A stretch of DNA of 14,381 bases from Firmicutes bacterium UBA5388 (GTDB lineage: Bacteria > Bacillota > UBA4882 > UBA10575). Positions 13,328-14,381 of the stretch are shown piece by piece (position 1 is the stretch's first letter; the number at the start of each line of letters is the position of its first letter). Made by a program: the position numbers and the translations under genes. The notes under the pieces were generated by a model. It did no database searches. It was not told where the DNA came from and worked only from the letters and a program-made list of their open reading frames with translations. The stretch lies in contig DHOO01000058.1 of the NCBI GenBank assembly GCA_002409975.1, positions 1-14,381 of the forward strand, given 5' to 3'.

Positions 13328-14209
13328 ATGTCGATCTGCTTTAACAGGAAAGAGAAGCGCCAATTGAATGATTACTTCCTTTGGAAGAGAAAGAGAAATA
13401 CTTTTTTCCATTATTCCTTCCTCTCATTCTATGCGATTATCGTTATTTTTCCGATCTTTTGGGTGTTGGTTAATTCCCTTAAAGATAATCTGGAAATTTT
13501 CCAAAATCCTTGGGCGCTGCCTAATATTTATCGGTGGAGTAATTACATCAAAGCCTGGTATGAAGGGAATATTGGTTCAGCCTTTTTTAATAGTGTTATT
13601 GTTACCATCATTTCAGTAGTGATAGTGGGTTTAGTCGCCTCAATGGCGGCCTATTCCTTATCCAGGCTCCAATTTGCGGGCAAGAAAACCATATTTTATC
13701 TTTTTTTAGGAGGTATGTATGTAGCGCCGGTTACTTCCCTGATCCCTTTGTTGAAACTCTTGAGAAATCTTAATCTGGTCAACACACATTGGGGATTAAT
13801 CTTCCCTTACGTGGCTTTTGCCTTGCCGCTGTCCATTTTTATCATCCGTTCCTATATGCTGGGAATCCCGAAAACGGTGGAGGAAGCTGCTATAGTTGAC
13901 GGGGTCGCCCCCTTTCAGTTATTTTGGAAAATCATGTTCCCCCTCTCCTTACCTTCGGTTTATACGGTGGTTATTCTTCAAATTGTCTATATTTGGAATG
14001 AATTCCTGTTTGCCCTGGTCTTTTTGAGAACCTCTAATAAGTTTACCTTACCCCGTGCCTTACAAGTTTTTCAAGGAAGTTTTATTACTGAATTCGGGCC
14101 ACTGAATGCCGCAGTTCTCTTGGCTGCCATTCCCACCATTATCATTTATATTATCTTTTCTGAAAGAATCAGAAACGGAATGGCGATCGGATTTTCCAGC
14201 AATGAATAA
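13328..14209 (+). CDS. CUT1 ABC transporter permease, MalG/UgpE type
   Basis: A 293-residue integral membrane protein, the partner of the preceding permease. A cytoplasmic N-terminus of about 25 residues, rich in Lys and Arg, leads into FFHYSFLSFYAIIVIFPIFW and about five more membrane segments. The EAA loop reads EEAAIVDGVAPFQLFWKIMF followed by P, the standard MalG-type signature, and the C-terminus RIRNGMAIGFSSNE is the family's usual tail. The ATG at 13328 has AAGGTGGGG at 13314-13322. Spacing to the upstream stop is 12 bases, so both permeases are made from one message. With the binding protein it forms an importer for an oligosaccharide; the substrate is inferred from the neighbouring hydrolase, deacetylase and kinase genes. 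Confidence 0.9.
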   Translation: MSICFNRKEKRQLNDYFLWKRKRNTFFHYSFLSFYAIIVIFPIFWVLVNSLKDNLEIFQNPWALPNIYRWSNYIKAWYEGNIGSAFFNSVIVTIISVVIVGLVASMAAYSLSRLQFAGKKTIFYLFLGGMYVAPVTSLIPLLKLLRNLNLVNTHWGLIFPYVAFALPLSIFIIRSYMLGIPKTVEEAAIVDGVAPFQLFWKIMFPLSLPSVYTVVILQIVYIWNEFLFALVFLRTSNKFTLPRALQVFQGSFITEFGPLNAAVLLAAIPTIIIYIIFSERIRNGMAIGFSSNE

Positions 14210-14381
14210 AACTTATTTTAGATCTCAAGCATAGGGCCATAGAGACCCGAAAAATATCTTTTATTATATTTATGGGCTTAACCCTGACCTGATTAAACAT
14301 ACATTTCATAAAAGCTTTTTGCGGTGTATCCTTTTTAAAAGGTCCCAATTGAATATTTAGTGTTTGACTGGTATTAGGCTA
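14210..14381. other. Sequence after the last permease, no supported feature
   Basis: No gene of supportable length and no clear terminator is seen. There is a weak CCTTTTTAAAAGG dyad near 14330 without a T-run. The transporter operon may therefore continue past the window. Confidence 0.5.

Overview
The window looks like a chromosomal segment of a Bacillota (Firmicutes) bacterium of clostridial or Limnochordia-like type. The basis is strong AGGAGG-type ribosome binding sites, frequent TTG and GTG starts, A+T-rich intergenic DNA, a CheX/HD-GYP signalling pair and a gene resembling the Bacillus RsfA family. I cannot name a species. There is no tRNA, rRNA, CRISPR array or intact mobile element.

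Left part (1-7116, all + strand). A CheX phosphatase gene is followed after 11 bases by an HD-GYP c-di-GMP phosphodiesterase gene. An extended -10 promoter near 1815 precedes a four-gene unit: a single-pass membrane protein of unknown function, a short FtsH-type membrane AAA+ zinc protease, a membrane metallophosphoesterase whose catalytic domain should face outside, and the RNA 2',3'-cyclic phosphodiesterase ThpR. The first/second and third/fourth stop and start codons overlap. A small terminator (6020-6043) closes this unit. A lone gene then encodes a protein with two Myb/RsfA-like helical domains and a coiled coil.

Right part (7291-14209). A carbohydrate locus is built around a 692-base divergent control region. 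Leftward (- strand) lie a PIG-L/LmbE-type deacetylase, a glycoside hydrolase family 4 enzyme and a BadF-type N-acetyl-hexosamine kinase. Rightward (+ strand) lie a sugar-binding protein and two CUT1 ABC permeases; no ATPase gene is present. My inference is import of an amino-sugar oligosaccharide, possibly N,N'-diacetylchitobiose, followed by de-N-acetylation, phosphorylation and NAD/Mn-dependent cleavage. That would be an ABC-plus-kinase counterpart of the E. coli chb pathway, which uses a PTS, the YdjC-type deacetylase ChbG and the GH4 enzyme ChbF.

The control region holds two identical 16-base LacI-type operators, starting 195 bp apart. One touches the -35 box of a strong leftward promoter; the other lies just downstream of the start point of a strong rightward promoter. 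The rightward transcript has a leader of about 425 nt, with a nested 79-bp inverted repeat and three further hairpins before the ribosome binding site. The points most worth a second look are the pathway, the twin operators with no regulator gene nearby, the structured leader, and the protease that lacks an extracytoplasmic domain and is coupled to a small membrane protein.
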